Shown here: in pieces, positions 11,795 to 24,765 of the stretch | Layout: every line of letters starts with the position of its first letter | Position numbering within the stretch: the stretch's first letter is position 1 | Source of the DNA: Acanthornis magna | Lineage: Eukaryota; Chordata; Aves; Passeriformes; Acanthizidae | NCBI GenBank assembly: GCA_036785705.1 | Contig: JAWUZG010000036.1 | Location: 11,899,501-11,963,500, forward strand | Reading direction: 5' to 3' | Length of the DNA: 64,000 nucleotides | Position numbers and translations under genes: made by a program | Notes under the pieces: model-generated | The model's database searches: none | What the model saw: the letters and a program-made list of their open reading frames with translations, nothing else | What the model was told of the DNA's origin: nothing

Positions 11795-14680
11795 GTGAGT
11801 GCACAATTTTCTTTGGACGGGAGGTGCTCCAAACTGCATTAGAATTGGGTGGAAAATATGAAGCACACTGTGTTTTTTGTACATTGCTTGAATTATTTAA
11901 TGAAAAGCAGTTTTCCTACTAATGTCTGATTCAGTTAATGTGTTTACAGACCCTTTTAGAGTGCCCCTGAACTTTTCCAGTAGGGGTATAGTGCATTTTG
12001 TTAGAAATCCTGAAAGTCATGGCATTGGGATATGGATTGATATTCTGAGCCTGGGGCTGGTTTCTGTAAAGGTGGTGTAAATCAGGAAGAAGTCCACAGT
12101 GATGTTGGTGTAAATACAGGGTAGGTGAGAAGGGTCTTAGACATGTTCCTCTTATTCTCTGTGTCCATGTGGACCTAAACATGCTGGACAACAAGACTGT
12201 TTGACCATTGCAACTGGCCTTCTCCTCTTTTTCCCAGCTCAAATCTAGTCCTCATGTTTCTTGAAGAGAGACTGCACTTCTGCAAACCATAAGTTTGCAG
12301 AAGCAAACCATGAACCCTTTTACATACAGGAAAGACACAAAGTCTTCTCATAGATACTCTCTCTGCTCTGCTTGTCACCATCGCAAAGCCCCACCAGCCC
12401 ATCCCGGCAGTCAGGTCCCACACAGCCATTCCTGTTAGGCTGCTGTGGTTCTTGCCACCAAGCAGGGCATCTGTTTAAAATACCTGTATAGGATACTCTA
12501 TTTGAGGATTTATATTAGGGTTTAGTTTCATCACTCTGTGGAGCTATGCTAGCTCACGGGGGTAAGATGCAGGACCCATATACAGTGTGAACACTGGCAT
12601 TCCCTGGAGAATGGTGAACAGCACGGCCAACTTCTTTAAATTGCCTATAGTCAGCCAGAGGTGCTGTGGCTGCATTTTCCAAATAACTGAGAAAGCTGAT
12701 TTTAACATGGGTATGTTTTTAGGAAATGGGGGTTGCACCATGTGACTGATTGATGTGTCAGAGTGAGAAGTGCATCCCATAATGATAGACTATTTTAAAA
12801 CTACATCCTGCCCTTGATGAACAAACTTAATTCACATGTTGAACAGTTTCTGGTCCCATTTCCTCTCAGTGAAACCTCATACCTCATGAATACAAATTCT
12901 CAGGGCATTTTCCCCTTACGATCCATTTGTCTAAATTCCACTGAAGTTGTTGAGTTATGAAAATTTAGCAAGAGGAAAATGAATTCTTAGTTTGAAGGAA
13001 TAAATAGGTTAAATTTATAACTAATCCAGGGGCAGAAGCTAAGTAAGTCTGGCTGTGAGATAAACACAGATGCTAAACAAGTTATTGGTGTCAGTGAACC
13101 ATTTCCATGATGGGAACCTGAGATGAATGTTTTGGACTACAGCATATTTAGTTTGTTACAAAATCTGTAAACTTGACAAGGCAAAAGCATATAGTCTATT
13201 GCACGTTGCTGCATTTGGGTTTCCAGTTATATTATGCTAACAGGAAATACAAAATCCCTCTCTCTCTTCCAAGAAGTTTCAAGAAAGGGAGAAAACTGTA
13301 AACCCAAACTGTTGGTAAATTTTTCTTTTTGCCTAACACAATTTACAAAATCTTTCTCTCTTTAGCAGAGGTAAATTGAGGCCAGACCAATCACACCTAA
13401 ACTAAATGTGCTTCAGGAGGTCTGAGGTCTTTTTCAAAATACCAGCAGAGATCCTCAGTCTTCAGTGGGGCACCTAAACAAGTTACTCAGGGCAAGGCAG
13501 GATAGGAAACGAGCTCACAGAGATGCCCATGTGCTTGAGATCAGCCCACTGTGAGTGCAGAGCACCTTCCTCCTTTCTCAAAGTAGGAAAAGCTGCTCCA
13601 CATTCAGCCTGCTCTAGTGGAAGGAAGGTGCCTCTGCCTATGGCAGGTGGGCTGGAACTAGGTGATTTTGAGGTTCCCTCAAACACAAATCATTCTATTA
13701 TTTACAGCGGGCTTTTACAGTGCATGAAGAAAGTGGTGTGCTATAAATTGACATATTACCTTATTTTCAAGTACCTTGTTCTTATACTCATAACTTGAAT
13801 GCCTTTCCTAGCAATTCCCCAATCTTGTAACTGAATAATGTTGTGTATTGGGTTTCTGACCTTCAGGTTATTTCAGGACAATACAAAGTGGGTGTAGTTG
13901 GAGATTTTAGGCAGAGCCTACAAAAGTGAATAGATATTGAACTGATGTTGGATATGAATTAGAAGTCAAGGAACATAGGGCTAAATTTCCAAAACTCATC
14001 GGAAGGATTCAACACATCTTGTACTGATGATTTCATGTGCAGAATTAAATTGATTATAGTTGCTCAATTGCTCTTATTGAAACTGTTTTTATGCTTCTTG
14101 AAGCTGTTTTCATTCTGCATGTAGGTAATCTGGAAAGGGGCATGTTCTATTAGCATCTTCTTACCATAAGCACAACAGATGTCCTGAAAATTCAGATAAG
14201 GTGGGAATAAGTTAACTTTTAACAAGAGGCTTTTAAATAGACTTACAGGTTACAACAATGTTTGTCTATTGAAGTACATTGGAATTTGTAACTTCAGTAT
14301 AAAATACCTCAACTGAAAATCAGAATATACTACATTTCATATGCCTTAATATCTTCCTGAACTCTGCAGTACCATTGTGTTTCTAGTTGGATGCCACATA
14401 TTTTCAAGTTATTTCTTCTTGTACATGAACAGAAAACCTGACCTTGAAAGTACAGTCCTGTCTATTGCACCGAGAGTGAGTGGGTCAGATGTCAAAATTC
14501 AGGTGGTTATTTTTCTTTTTTTTTCTTTTTTCTGTAGCCAGGAGTATGATAGCACAGGCAGATGCTGAGTTTCAGAATTCAGGTCCTGGCTGACTGGTTG
14601 GCAGCTCTCTTAGGACAGTCAACCCTAAATCACAGAAACACCAAGACATGAAGCAGTATTTGTACTCACTGCAACTATAC
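11795..14680. other. Unique non-coding sequence, nothing recognised
   Basis: No recognised repeat or gene. A 43-base acceptor/donor pair at 14,433-14,475 was seen and judged too short to call. AT content rises towards the simple repeat at 14,681. Confidence 0.55.
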
Positions 14681-14826
14681 ATTATTATTATTGTTATTAT
14701 TGTTGTTATTATTAATAATATTATTATTAATATTAATAATGTAATTTTAATTTTAATTATTTTATTATTTTAACTTTAATATTTTACTATTAATGTTTTT
14801 ATTAATATTAATAATAAAATAATGAT
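14681..14826. repeat. ATT/TAA-rich simple repeat with inverted arms
   Basis: About 146 bases made almost only of A and T. It starts as an ATT array with G interruptions and degenerates into TTAAT and TTTTA variants. Perfect 14-base inverted arms lie at 14,756-14,769 and 14,810-14,823 (ATTATTTTATTATT and its complement), separated by 40 bases. The tract could form a cruciform and is a likely polymorphic microsatellite. Confidence 0.9.
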
Positions 14827-14916
14827 TATGCACAGGAACAGTTAGTTTTCTCCTTAGTAACAGGAAGAAGATGCCTGAGGAACAGCAGTACAATGAAAGT
14901 TCAAGTGGTTACTTAC

Positions 14917-14964
14917 CCAATGGGCATAACAGATCCAAAATGTTGAGCCACTTGGAAAAGATCT
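14917..14964 (-). other. Micro-exon-like segment (minus strand)
   Basis: On the minus strand a very good acceptor (cctcattgattttttggtctag) precedes 48 bases, followed by a near-perfect donor, GTAAGTAA. All three frames are open over so short a span, so coding cannot be judged. 48 is a multiple of three, as expected for a cassette exon. No neighbouring exon was identified. Confidence 0.15.
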
Positions 14965-16036
14965 CTAGACCAAAAAATCAATGAGGAGGTGATGAATCTT
15001 GGATGTACATTATGTTTATGTGTTAAGCGAGCCATCTGGGAGATATTTAAATCAATTCAAATTGTTTTGACTACAGATGAAGATAGCAAGTAATCATTTA
15101 TGGTATGGCTGCTGTTCAGAGAGCAGTTGGGTTCCTGTCTTGTATGTTTCCTCTGTCAGGGAAAACTTCATTCTGAATTTGTGTGGAGAAACATGAGCAG
15201 AAAACTCAGTCTCCTGGGAATTTACTGATTTAATGATCTGTGAAAAGGCTGCTGGAGCTCCTTTTGTGACCCCATGCTCATCTCCAATGACTTTCTCTTG
15301 GCCCTGTTCCCTGACTAAGCCAGGTGGCTGTGGGAAAGATGGTTTCATGCTGCTCCATTCTGCATTTAGACACAGGCGGAGAGCAGAAGTGATGCTATAA
15401 AAAGTTTCAACTCCAGTGAGAAGTTCAAACCTGCCACTCATCCTGTAGAACCCTCTAGAGGGCTGCCCTTCCTCCTAAGCCCCCTTCTCCCCTCACACAC
15501 AGGCAGGAAACACTTATGAATCTTAAACAGAGGTCATGCCTCAGACCCAGCCACTTGATTTTGCAAACCCTTTGTGTGCGATGAACAAAGAACCAGCCAC
15601 AAATTTTTCTTCCAGCTCTGTTAGAAGAGCACATGAGAGAACAGGTGGGGTCAGTGCTGTAAGAGGACAGTGGACGTGGGCAGCTGGAGGATCGGCAGAG
15701 TGAACCTGTGGAAGTGCTCAAATGGCATAGCTCTTGCATGTAGGAAGAAGCAGGGGAAAGTTTTCCTAAACTGGGAAATTACTTCAGAGGAGGTGCTCTC
15801 TGTTTCCCACGCTGTACTGCTGGTTCCTCCAAGGGAGGAGAAAGGCTCGGGTCTGGCTGTCTTGTCCAGACTCTCTGCTGCTCAGCAGGTACTTGCTAGC
15901 TTCCTTTCTCCATTCAACAGGAAAAGTGGTGGAGCTGTAAAGGACAAAAGACTTTTTGGCCATCTTTGACACTTCCTGCATTTCGGATTGACTTCTCACG
16001 TGATGAAAACCAGTATGTTGTGTGTGTGTCTGTATT
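14965..16036. other. Unique non-coding sequence, nothing recognised
   Basis: A 115-codon minus-strand frame covers 15,094-15,441 without recognisable domains. No splice site or other context supports it. The interval ends at the 3' edge of CR1 copy A. Confidence 0.5.
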
Positions 16037-16750
16037 CATAAGATCATTGAGTCCAACAGTTAACCCACCACTAAACCATGTCCCCCAGGGCCACATCTAC
16101 ACATCTTTTAAATACTCCCGGGGTGGTGATTCAACCATTTCCCTGGGCAGCCTGGTCTACTATGTGACAACCCTTTCCGTGGGAAAATTTTTCCTAATAT
16201 CCAACCTAAACATTCTCTGATGCAGCTTGAGGCCCTTTCCTCTTGGCCTGTCAGTTGTTACCTGGAAGAAGAGACTGACACATTGCTACAGCCTCCTTTC
16301 AGGTGGCTGTAGAGAGTGACAGAGTCACCCCTGAGCCTCCTTTTCTCCAGGACAAACAACCCCAGCTCCCTAAGTTCCTTCTGATATGATTTTCCTTCTA
16401 GACCTTTCCCCAGCTCCGTTGCCCTTCTCTGGACTCGCTCCAGCCCCTCAATGTCTTTCTTGCACTCAGGGGCCCAGAACTGGACACAGCACTCAAGGTG
16501 TGGTGTCACCAGTGCCCAGTCCAGGGGACAATCCCTGCCCTTCTCCTGCTGGCCACAGCATTGCTGATCCAGGCCAGGATGCCATTGGCCTTCTTGGCCA
16601 CCTGGGCACATGCTGGGTCACATTCAGGCGCTGTTAACCAGCACCCCCAGGTCTTTTTCCTCTGGGCATCTTATCAGCCTATCTGTAGCCCTGTGTGGGG
16701 TTGTTGTGACACAAGTGTAGAAGCTGGCACTTGGCCTTGTTGAATCTCTG
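16037..16750 (-). mobile_element. CR1 LINE fragment, copy A (avian non-LTR retrotransposon)
   Basis: Read on the minus strand, this is the last part of CR1 ORF2 and the start of its 3' untranslated tail. The plus-strand text shows the avian antisense CR1 landmarks in order: 'gatcattgagtccaac', 'ccactaaaccatgtcc', 'ccctgggcagcctgg', 'ggggcccagaactgg' and 'ttggccttgttgaa'. The minus-strand frame at 16,258-16,611 preserves the ORF2 C-terminal signature ([17 protein letters not shown], then LEKRRLRGD). A second frame keeps NKAKCQLLHL. The copy is 5'-truncated near 16,750, the usual result of incomplete reverse transcription. It also lacks the terminal short repeats of CR1 at 16,037 and has small internal deletions. 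Not functional. Confidence 0.92.
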
Positions 16751-19345
16751 GATAACATTTCCCTTTCTGTAACCTAGACAGTATCTGAAATAATGGTGGA
16801 GTATATCCGGGAGTGCTGCATTGTGTCTTGGAAGAGAGCAGGCAGACAGAGCATGGCACATCAGGAGTATTTGTGGCAGGACCTGCAGAAGGGCATATTC
16901 ACCCTACCAGCTAAAGAGAAGGGTGTTGTTAGTGATCACCTCCGTCTCAGAAAGAGCACAGCTATGGTATCCACCTGGCAGAAAGTCATGTCCTCTGCAC
17001 TTGCCAGAATGGATGTTGCAACCAGGAGGTACCTGGTGCGTGCCCTGCCGAAGTTGGTGGTTGATCCTCAGTGATGCAGACAGACCAGGATCCAGCGTTT
17101 GCTGAAAGCTGCCTTGCGGGTTAGTTTCTATCTGGAGAGTTAAACATGTTGCACTATAAGATCTTAATAATGCAAAAGTGTAAAAAGGTCTCACTCTGTA
17201 ATCCAGAAGGTTAAACACCTGCTACCCTCTCCACTGGGAGAAGATGCTGAGAATTTTCAGAGCTATCAAGACTGATAAGCCTTGATCCAGAAATGATGAA
17301 GTTGTTACTTTTAAGACATGCTGTAGTTAATTCAGTATAAAACACCATCTTTTGTACATTGTGCCACTGTACCTGATCTTCTTCTGCAGGATTAATCCTC
17401 TCTATATCACTGGTGAATGTTGAAGTGGGTCCATGATGAAGAGCTGCTGACACGAATGAAGCTGCAGAGGCTTTACTGCTCAGTTGCAAATTGACTTTTA
17501 TTCTTACTTCCTAACTGCCTGTGTGGTCTTGACTATTAGCATGCCTAAGAAAAAACTGCTTATGTCTAGAGACAGAATGAATTTACATTCTTGTTTTTCC
17601 TAGCTCATTTTAGATGTGTGGCATCAAGCATCACAAGCTGGTCATGTATATTTCTGATGTCACTGTAGCATCCTTTACAGCATTGCAGCCAGACTAATTT
17701 CAACATGAATACTGTTTGGTGCTTTCCCACAGACCTCAGATATTTATATTTCAGAGACTCAAACTGGTTTCTGAATTGCAATTTTGTTTTTCAAACAACT
17801 GAGGAGAACAAAACAAGTTTTGAGATTCACCGTTAGATATGGTAGTCCCTCATCTATCACTTTTAAAGCAGCTGTTATCCCCAAGACGAGACATTTAATT
17901 TCTAGGGAGAACATCCAAGCAATGGTGAATCTAGACAGATTTGTGGGACACATATCTAGAAATTCAGCAAAAATGTTTCTGATAGTTTGTACGAAAACTA
18001 ATCTAACACTGATCGTATTTAGGCTGATATAAATACATGCTTCCATATACCTTTGAACAGATTCTAAGGGATTAATGCTAATACATGTTTAACTCTGCTG
18101 TTGCAAGTCATCCGTTTCCAGCTTTTTCTTTTCTGAAAGCTTTATTTATGAGAGAATAGCAAAGCTGGCAACAATATTGGATTTCTTTACATGCCTTCAG
18201 AAACACGAATATTCAGGTGTGACCTTCTGTGTGTGTCCTTATGCCCAGATGTGTGTTCATCTTCCCTGAGAGAGTGCAGGGGCTGTGGAATAAGGATGTC
18301 AGGAATGTTTGCGTGGACACCTCCAATGGCTTCATTTTCCACTGTTTTGACAGAAAGTCCCAAATATCCCTGGTAATTTGGAAAGATGACAATTAATGCT
18401 GTTCCATATGGCTTCATCCCAAAAATAACTTCAAAAGTAACTTAAAAATACTGTCTTTATGAGAAGAGAATCTGAAAAAGTATGGATAACGGGCTTTATG
18501 AGTAAGATTTATAATATGTAAAGGGACAAGCACCATAACACATTTTGTGGCAGTAGGCAAAGAGGGAATTCCAGTTTTCTAAACCTTGAAAAGACATAAT
18601 CTTCTCCTAAAGTAAAACAAATAGTGAGGATAAAATAGTTTTTGTATCTTTAATTGGCCTAAATATGAAGGATTTATCGAACTATTTAACTCTTTTTGTC
18701 CCAAAGGAATTTAATTCATTTGTTACAGTTTTGGTTTTTTTCGTGGGGTTTAACTTATCTTGCTCTTGACATTGAAATTTGATTTTCAGTAATGAACCAA
18801 GTCTCACTCAGACTGATGTCTTAAAAAAGGTAAAGGCATTTATGGACTCTGCTGAGAAAACTTCCACTAATAAGTCTCTCAAATGTTTGGCCTACTTGGG
18901 GAGCAGCTGTAAGAGATAAATGATTTCCCAAAGGTGTAAAGTTTCAGTTCTATTCTGATTTCTTAAGCATCTTACTGGATTTTTGGAGGGCTATTACCAG
19001 TGCAGTTACAATCATGAAGTACCACTGTCCTTCGCCACAGGTAGAATTTTAGTGGTGTTTGCTTATTTGAGTTTTGTGTTGAGAGTTAACTATTCTGTTC
19101 AAATAGTTGACAGTGCTGTTTAGCAAATATGGAAGAATTCAACATCTTTGGAAGAAGGTAGATACTTATTTTCTGTAGCAGTGCAGTTAAATGCCACCTT
19201 CAGTTTCTACAGGAAAGTGAGAAAGAAAAAAGGTGAAGGAAAGAAAAGAGGCAGACTTGGGAGTGTTTGTGTTTAGTGTATGGTAAAAGGAACAACAAAA
19301 ACAGCAACAAAAGCAAAAAGACAGGAAAATTAAGTATTCAGTCTT
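16751..19345. other. Unique non-coding sequence, nothing recognised
   Basis: Follows the truncation point of CR1 copy A. A 93-codon plus frame (16,793-17,074) and several short minus frames have no recognisable features. 18,418-19,329 is nearly free of open frames and AT-rich. An A-rich CAA-containing stretch lies near 19,287-19,320. Confidence 0.55.
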
Positions 19346-19361
19346 GACACTATATAGTGTC
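19346..19361. repeat. Perfect 16-bp palindrome
   Basis: GACACTATATAGTGTC is exactly self-complementary. It lies 75 bases before a perfect tandem duplication, so local structure may have promoted that rearrangement. That link is inference. Confidence 0.85.
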
Positions 19362-19435
19362 TTCCTCTGTCAGCAATTTTGCAGGAACCCACATCTACCC
19401 ATGCAAAAATCAATCTAAACATAATTGCAAATGCA

Positions 19436-19551
19436 CCAGTACTACATATTTTAAAAGAATAAGTTCTGTTCTTCTTCCCATTCTCATTCACTTCCAGTAC
19501 TACATATTTTAAAAGAATAAGTTCTGTTCTTCTTCCCATTCTCATTCACTT
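19436..19551 (+). repeat. Perfect 58-bp tandem duplication
   Basis: Two adjacent 58-base copies, 19,436-19,493 and 19,494-19,551, are identical at every base. They begin CCAGTACTACATATT and end CTCATTCACTT. Complete identity in otherwise non-coding DNA points to a recent duplication, or to an assembly artefact at a read join. Confidence 0.95.
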
Positions 19552-19872
19552 AGAGGGAATTTATGGTATATTTGTTACTTTGCTGACATTTTTGTTTTCT
19601 TCTGATGAGGGGTGAATGGCCTTGTTTGATCAAAGTAGTGGTTGGAAGAAGGGTGCTTGCAAATGGAATATTTTTAATCATCAAAGAGAATCACTCTAGT
19701 CATGCATAACAACTCTGTTTCAACGTAAGATATTAATTTTCATCAAAAGCTTAGTTTTTATCAGACATAATTTTTCACTGTAGCTAACTGTTTTGGTTGT
19801 GACAGCAGCTGCCACTACTCAGTATGTGCAGTTTATCCAGGCAAAAAGCAAAAGACATTCCTTCTACTGTAG

Positions 19873-19973
19873 TCCGGTTGCCACCAAAAGCAGAAAATAA
19901 CCATGTCACTAAGCTGCACCACAACAATCAAATAAGGGAAACTCCTCTTTTGTATTCTTATGAGTGCTTTGAG
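19873..19973 (+). other. Exon-like open segment (unidentified)
   Basis: The acceptor cattccttctactgtag ends at 19,872. The next 101 bases are open in only one of three frames and end at GAG|GTAAGAG, a good donor. The segment is entered with two bases of a split codon and leaves in phase 0. The 33 predicted residues (beginning RLPPKAENNHV) match nothing I recognise. The surrounding region is AT-rich and shows no related exon. It could be an unidentified exon, but chance is likely. Confidence 0.18.
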
Positions 19974-22599
19974 GTAAGAGAATATGGTAATATTGTAAAC
20001 CATTAAAAAAATCTGTGTACCTGTCTGATAATACTGTGCAAACAAGCAGTCCTATGGCAAACCTGAGCGGAACCTTGCTAACTGAAGGAAGAGAGACCAC
20101 AATGAAATGTATAGAGCGTCAGAGACAGGAATTTCTGTTTCTTGGCCTGGCTGAAGATAGTCTATTTAAAGACAGCGTCTGGTAGTTGAACACAAAGTGA
20201 GATTATTCAGTTTCAGGAATGCAGTGACTATGGCAAAATATCCATGAGGGGTTGTGTTAAGATACGATTTCCTTAGGGGAAAAGTTGTGCTTATTTCCCA
20301 TAAAAATGAGGATGATTTATCAGCTAGATATGCTTGAGAAATCAGGTTTCCTCTCTGTCTTGGGCTTTTCAAGAGGAAGGAAAGGAGAAATATTGTCTTC
20401 ATGGGTAATGATTCTAGTTGTCTTTTTAATGTACATATGTCAGTATGCTAAAAGCTCACACAAAAATATGTGGCCAGAAGCTGCCAGTTTGAAGGGGCCT
20501 GGGGGGAAAACTGGAGGATGCTTAGTCTTCACAAAAGCCCAAGGAAGCTTGATCTTCAGCACTTGTATGCCTGCATGTCAAGCACATTATTCTTTGTTTT
20601 CTTCCTGCCCTAGGAAATATGTGGTAATGAAGATGTCCAGGTAGTTTATTACAAATAGCGAAGAACATGCAAGTGGATAAATTAATTTTTCTGTGACTAA
20701 CATCTGCTTCTGCAGAGGAGCCCAAAGCAGTTCTGAGGGAGTGTGGTCACACTCCTGAGCTCAGGACTCAGCAGTGGCCCAGGGGTCTCCCTGCCCTTCA
20801 GGACTTCCCTGCACCACACCTGACTGTGGCACGTGGAGGATCTGCAGACACGTGGGGATCCATGCGAACACACTTGGATCTGTAGTGGGACCCCCAGCCA
20901 GCAGCCACATCCCACTCGGAGCTCACTTTGAAGTGTCAAAGTGCAGCTACCCTAGCCCTCTTGCTATATGTCATACACGTTTTTTTCTGTCTCTTTGATA
21001 GCTTCTGGCACTTAATCTGTAGTATATGTAGTGTAAGCTTTATCTTAATTGTAATTAGGAGCAGCCTCACCATGGCATCTGGTGGGCAGAAAGATGGCAA
21101 GTGAGAGGCACTGAGATTCAGATGCTTTGTTATGTCCCCAAACTGGGACAAAAAATTTACATTCTCTGGTTCTCAGCTCATGAAAGAAAGCATTTATTTC
21201 TAAAACTGGTATTGAAACGCCTGCCTTTGACTTTACTGTTTGCATCTATTACACAATATATTGCAGAAAAATTGAAGTTGTTATGCTAGCATTGGCATAA
21301 AATTTTCTGGCTTCTTCAAAACAAAGCATATCTATGGTCCCCTGAGACTCCAAGTAGTCACACATTCTTGTGGGACATCTCAGTTATGTGATGCTTTGAT
21401 AGCATTCACAGATAAAAAACCACTGTCAGAAAATTTTCAGCCATGGCTAATCATACGTATCTCCTGTTGATTAGGGACTCTTTGGCTTCAAGGCTTTTCT
21501 GGGTTTAATGCACTTTCAGAAACCTACACAAAAGAGCGTAAGTCCATGACTTGTTGCTTAGAGGCATTTCATACAAGCAAAGCATCCTATGACTCTCCTC
21601 TCTCAAGACTACATTTTTTTTCTCTTTTTAACATTTGAGTCTGTGAACAGTTTGGAGGTGGGATGCTTCTAATACTGGCCAAGATTTCCAGGAAAGGCCA
21701 AAGATTATGGTGACTGAATTTAATGACAGATTCTTTAAAACGGCAGGACTTTCAGTGGGTGTTCTGCACTTCAGGACAAGCAAGGTGTTTACTCTGAGTC
21801 CACAAAAAAGAAAGCACTAATCTCTTGCAAATCCAAAACAAATCCACAGAAATAATTTGGGCTGTGTAGAAATAACTAGGGGATAGAGGTGGGGGGGAAG
21901 GCAATCACAAGGTTTATTTAAACTCACACCTGGAGCAAATTTCAACTTTTTTATTGAAGGAAAGTGCTGGAGGAGGGACTTTATCCTGGGGATCCCATCA
22001 CATCTTACTGTTTGACACAAAGCCCTGGAAACCCAGTCAAAAATGTTGAAACCATTCAGGCTAAAAAGTGGGAAAAATAAATGCCAGATTTGCAGTAATT
22101 TCAACCCATGACCTGTCAGTATTCTGCTGACATGGAGGAAAGCGGCTGCTCCAAGAGGAAGTAATGCCTCTGTCAGTCAGAAGAGGCGGTTTACAGCAAT
22201 CTTGGCAAGGGCAGATATTTGCTTTTTGCTTCATCTAGCTCATTTTAGGAGATGGTGGCGTTTTGCAGGTCAGTCCCCATGCTGTGAAAAAATGTGGTCC
22301 TGCTTGCAGTGTGTAGTAATTGTGTGCTGTTTCTAAGGGGAGCTGGGCACATCCAGATCTCTGGCATCAGCTGACGTTCTCCCAGAAAGTCTGTTCTCAG
22401 CTCCCCATGCAACGAAGTAAGAGCTGTGCATACGTCAGTGTATTAAAGGTTCTGCGTGCTGTGAAACCCAGTTAAGGAAGTTTCTCACAGGCTTGCCATG
22501 CTTTTATATTTGGAGATCCAGCAATCCTGCAATGGCACAAAAAATCTGTTAAGAATCATGGTTTTAATTTCAACTGACAAGTAGTAGTGGTTTAAGCCA
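19974..22599. other. Unique non-coding sequence, nothing recognised
   Basis: Mixed composition, with a GC-richer patch at about 20,700-20,950. Short overlapping frames on both strands have no recognisable domains. A G-rich patch near 21,880-21,900 has only three usable G runs and does not meet the usual quadruplex pattern. Confidence 0.55.
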
Positions 22600-22960
22600 A
22601 ATTTACCTCTCTTTAGAGCATATCTTAACAGATTGCTGCTCACTCTTGTTACTTCAGTGACGCAGAATTGAAGAGTGACAATTCAAAGATCAGGAAATGC
22701 CTATTTAAGAACACTTACTGAAATTTAAAACACTTCCAAGCAATTAAAGGATGATTGCTCAGATGCTGAAGTAGCGATCACAAGTAATGTGTGAATTATC
22801 TCACACGCTGGTATTATTGATAGCGTGGATGTTTTCTGCACACCGAACTGATAATAATTCAATACAGTCTCACACAGCTCAAGAATATCTCATTGTATCA
22901 CGGTATTGATTAAGAAGAGCTCACCCAAGCGTCAAAACCAATTTTTCCAAAATAATTTTT
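22600..22960. promoter_or_regulatory. Candidate conserved non-coding element
   Basis: The stretch has several TAAT/ATTA homeodomain-type cores and isolated CpGs preserved in AT-rich DNA (near 22,775, 22,806 and 22,823). A short inverted repeat, GTGTGA/TCACAC, lies at 22,789-22,794 and 22,801-22,806 around a 6-base spacer. No open frame crosses it. The texture resembles deeply conserved vertebrate enhancers, but conservation cannot be seen from one sequence. Confidence 0.15.
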
Positions 22961-24765
22961 TTCACTGAATAGCAGTCTGGTTGTGGAACATGTTTTAGAA
23001 GATGTTTATTCCCTATCAAAAAACCTACAGTTACAAGTGAGAAAAAGAAAGTTGTGTAAATTTATTGGTAAACTACAATACATATTTCTGGACACTTCTG
23101 TTTTATTTACTTCCATTGCTTTGGCACATCTTGAAGTAAAAAGACTGGAATATCAGCACAGGGCACTGCAAGACATCATGCAGAAATAGTAATGCCTAAA
23201 GAGGAAAATTAATTATGTTTTTTCTTGTCTCAAAACAACTTCAAGTAGGTAAATTCCCACAATTTAGAATCCATCTTTATCTGAAGAACTCTCTTGTTTC
23301 TGTCAACAGTGATGTCAGTTGGGATAATGAGTTCAGGACATAGATTCTTATCTACCAGAAAATACATATTTGACCTGACAAGGAAGGACTAAATTTTATC
23401 ACAGTAATGTTGGGATTTTTTTTTTTTAAGAGTCATCTAAGGTCCTTAAGAAGTATGATTAAGGCAATTATTTGCCTAGGGAAAAAAAAACACTGCCACA
23501 AAGATGGAATTCTAGTAATAAAGAAACATTTATGTTTGCATTCCAATGAATTCTCTTCCTCATTATTACTTGGATCTCTCACCTGAGGATGGGAATAATA
23601 GGGTGTACAGGCAGATATGTTAGTCAGCCTGCAGAAAAGCTCAGGTTTCAGCTATGCTCTTTAATGGTCCTTGAGGATCAGAATAAACCAGCCAAAACTC
23701 AGTTTTCTAGTAATTACATGGCATTTTTGTTTAGTCTACATCAATCAATAATACACTGTTTTTAACGGTCAGTGCCATCTGCCTCTGGCTTCTTACACAT
23801 CAAAAACTCAAATGCCAAAGCCACTCTTACAGCAGGGCAAACTGAATGAATTATTTGCGTTAAGGAGCAATCCAAGTTATTAATCTCTGTTACTGTGTGC
23901 AGTTAAGTGCTGTGAGGACTGAATCCTGGTGATATTACCCATGTAAGCTACAGTAATTTAAAATTTATTTACTCCTGAAACTTGACTAATCTCTTATAAA
24001 GTTCAGATCAATATCATTTTATCAAAGAGAGAACCTGATTTAAAAGCCATTAGCAGGATGCCAGATGTAATGTCTCACTATACCTTGCACAAACACCATT
24101 TTTCCTAAAAATGTCATAAATAGGGTACATTTAGAATTAAAAATGTAGCCTCCACAACACAAAATGCCAAGAAAGGCAGTTTAGTGTTTTACAAACGTCA
24201 TTAGCAAGAAAAGTCAGACTTTTAAAATTTAAATGACTGTATTGATTCACAGCAAAATCACATCCAGATATATTCCCTTGTTTCAGATTAGGTGAGGGGA
24301 TTTAAATTTCTTGCAAGCACTATTTTTTATTCTTTGTATATCTTTTCTTACCTGCAGTCCTCCAGAAATATTCAATTACAGCGACAGAAAGAGCTAAATA
24401 GAATATGCTGACTTGCATTTGGATTCCAGCCAGTGTTGTCAGCTAGGTCCATCTTTAAGTTCCTGCCCAGCACTGTGCACTCAGAGTACTTGTACCACAC
24501 ACCTCTTCTACCGGGGTGACACAAAAGGATATTCACCCAGATCCTCCCATCAACAGTGAGATGTCAGCCCATCTGGAAAGTTGTTTACAGGCCATGTGAA
24601 AGGGGGACAGAGAAGAGGACTGACTCATAGCAGGCAGATTCATAAACAATGACCCAAATATCATTGTTTCAGAAGGAACGGTGCAAGAGCTAAGCTTCCT
24701 CACATGAATTTGGGCAGCCAGTACTTATGCAGCAGATAACCCCAGCTGACATTTCTAGCATTCAA
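22961..24765. other. AT-rich sequence, mostly an open-frame desert
   Basis: Apart from one 68-codon AT-rich frame at 22,983-23,189, which matches nothing known, no credible open frame occurs to 25,333. A 12-base T run is at 23,416-23,427. No transposon remnant was recognised. The interval could be intronic, untranslated or conserved non-coding DNA. Confidence 0.5.

Noticed and set aside
16386..16743. Two overlapping plus-strand frames of 81-83 codons
   Set aside because: Antisense to CR1 copy A. They resemble the frame at 49,544-50,263 only because both are the back of the same element.
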